This document shows, in pieces, positions 13,603 through 14,798 of a stretch of 14,798 bases of DNA. Under the pieces are notes generated by a model. That model was given only the letters and a program-made list of their open reading frames with translations. It was not told the origin of the DNA and did not search any database. The translations under genes were made by a program, and so were the position numbers. The stretch comes from Treponema sp. (GTDB lineage: Bacteria; Spirochaetota; Spirochaetia; Treponematales; Breznakiellaceae): the NCBI GenBank assembly GCA_031266095.1, contig JAISBR010000089.1, positions 1 through 14,798 of the forward strand. Reading direction: 5' to 3'. Every line of letters begins with the position of its first letter. Positions within the stretch are counted from its first letter, which is position 1.

Positions 13603-14798
13603 ATGGCTAGAATTGCCGAACCTATCATAATCCACAAGCGTGGAAATTCCTTTCAGTTTACCCTCAACTCGACTTGCGGGCTCCCGTGCCGTGTCTGTGC
13701 CGAATGGCAGCGCCGGAGCTTCAAGACCCTTCCTGACGAGCTTTTCCTCTACCGAAACCCTAAAACAAAGCCCGATGCCAAGGCCAATATCCAGGTTTTA
13801 ATCGCCTTCCTCAGGAAAAAACTGGAAACCGGGGCCGCCGTCAGGCGGGTGGCAGCCGAGGACATCACCGTTGGCGGCTGGATAAAAAAGTTCACCGATC
13901 TGGAAACAAACCCCAGAACCGGGATAAACGCATCAAAGAACCGGCCTTTTTCGTGTGATACCCTGGCTCACTATGCGGACTATTACCGGCTCCATGTAAA
14001 AGACGATCCCATTGCGAATTTGAAAATGGTCGAGGTAGAGGAAGAGGACATACTTGAATACATGGTCAGGCTGTCTGCCAGTGAATTGAAAGATAAAAGC
14101 GGCCGGAAAATGGGGGGAACCCGAAAATTTGTTCTGGTTGTTTCCTTCCTGCGGACGGCTTTTAATACCTACCAGAAAAAATACAAACACCAGGGAAACG
14201 CCTTTCAGTACATCGAAAAACCGAAGTATTACAAAAAAAAAGGGATGCGCTGACAGAGGACGAAATGCTGCAACTGTTTATGCCGGGCGTATTGAAAGAT
14301 ACAACGGAATTTGCGGTATGCGCGGTCATGTTCCTTGCCGGCCTGCGGCGGGCTGAGGTATCGGCGTTGAAGCCGGAGGATTTGGACTGGATTACCCCAA
14401 AGATTGTAGTGCGCCGGAGCTGGCAAATGTTCAACAGTAAAAACCGGGTGATGGGGCCGCCGAAGGGAAAGAAGGCCCGTGATGCGCCCTTTGATCCTGT
14501 CCTCCAGGAAGCCATAAAGAAACTCTGGGAGGAAAACGGCCGGCATGAATTTGTTTTCAGCGATAAAAACGGAAAGGCAATTGGACCTTCATGGATAAAG
14601 GGAAAGTTTTCGCAGTGGCTCAAAGATGCCGGCATTGAGCTTGGCGGCCGGGAAATAGTTCCGCATAGCAGCCATCATTCCCTGGCATCGCTACTTGAAG
14701 CCAAAGGCGTGTCGCTCAGGTACATACAGGAATTATTGGGACATTCAGACCTCAAAACAACCAAGGGCTATCTCCATTCCACGGAGAAAACGATCCGG
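13603..14798 (+). pseudogene. Tyrosine recombinase/integrase, frameshifted and lacking the HxxR Arg
   Basis: ATG at 13603 follows AAGGAGG by six bases; a GTG at 13564 is less likely. The first frame (to TGA at 14251-14253, 216 residues) holds an N-terminal segment with CGLPCRVC and the helical core-binding domain (about residues 105-200). The catalytic domain continues in the -1 frame from 14241 (RDALTEDEM) to the window end. The switch falls in nine A (14233-14241). The catalytic part shows Arg I in AGLRRAE (14346-14348), a Lys-rich beta hairpin (PPKGKKARD), LGHSDLKTTKGY with the Tyr nucleophile at 14769-14771, and PHSSHHSLAS where PHSLRHSLAS is usual: His (14673-14675) replaces the second catalytic Arg. 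It is probably inactive; recoding on the A-run is the alternative for the frame change. The gene runs off the window. Confidence 0.8.

Larger units (their letters stand above)
13482..14798 (+). mobile_element. Left end of an element integrated at tRNA-Asn
   Basis: A tyrosine recombinase gene begins about 120 bases downstream of the tRNA 3' end in the same orientation, with direct repeats in between. This is the usual layout of prophages and integrative elements that use a tRNA as attachment site. The right end and the distal att repeat are outside the window, and no cargo gene is visible. Confidence 0.55.

Noticed and set aside
1..14798. CRISPR array or defence system
   Set aside because: There are no regularly spaced repeats and no cas or recognised defence genes in any frame.

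Overview
The window looks like chromosomal DNA of a Treponema-like spirochaete, possibly one from an insect gut. This is inferred from the moderately high GC, the MCP, DUF2807 and DUF3842 gene mix, and the intergenic hairpins; no rRNA or other decisive marker is present. The gene set is mostly ordinary metabolism and sensing, with small decayed stretches and the left end of an integrated element at the right edge.

Layout. Positions 1-219 hold the 3' end of a + strand gene, probably a radical SAM/DUF4080 protein. A repeat-rich convergent gap (220-434) follows. A minus-strand operon then runs nitroreductase, DUF3842 protein, MFS transporter (2672 down to 435), with a 4-base gap and then a GTGA stop/start overlap. 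A six-helix methyl-accepting chemotaxis protein (2763-4622, minus) has its own promoter. Positions 4623-5038 carry no intact gene, only a GGCCGGCC repeat pair and the in-frame tail of a lost secreted protein. A DUF2807 exported protein (minus) and a TetR regulator (plus) diverge from a compact region at 5766-5841 with two overlapping sigma70-type promoters and palindromic operators.

The central block (6531-12700, minus) is a branched-chain amino acid cluster transcribed leuA, cimA, leuB, ilvB. CimA makes citramalate from pyruvate and acetyl-CoA, giving a threonine-independent route to 2-oxobutyrate and isoleucine. LeuA starts the leucine branch, LeuB serves both branches, and IlvB makes the acetohydroxy acids. 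leuCD, ilvN, ilvC and ilvD are not in the window. Upstream of leuA I see a candidate attenuator: a short minus-strand reading frame ending in a run of Leu/Ile/Val codons, followed by mutually exclusive RNA pairings.

The right end holds a truncated secreted reading frame, a tRNA-Asn(GTT) gene with a near-consensus promoter and a terminator, a tandem 11-bp repeat, and a tyrosine recombinase. The recombinase is split by a frame change at a run of nine A and has His where the HxxR catalytic Arg is expected. This is the classic arrangement of an element integrated at a tRNA gene, here with a probably dead or recoded integrase.
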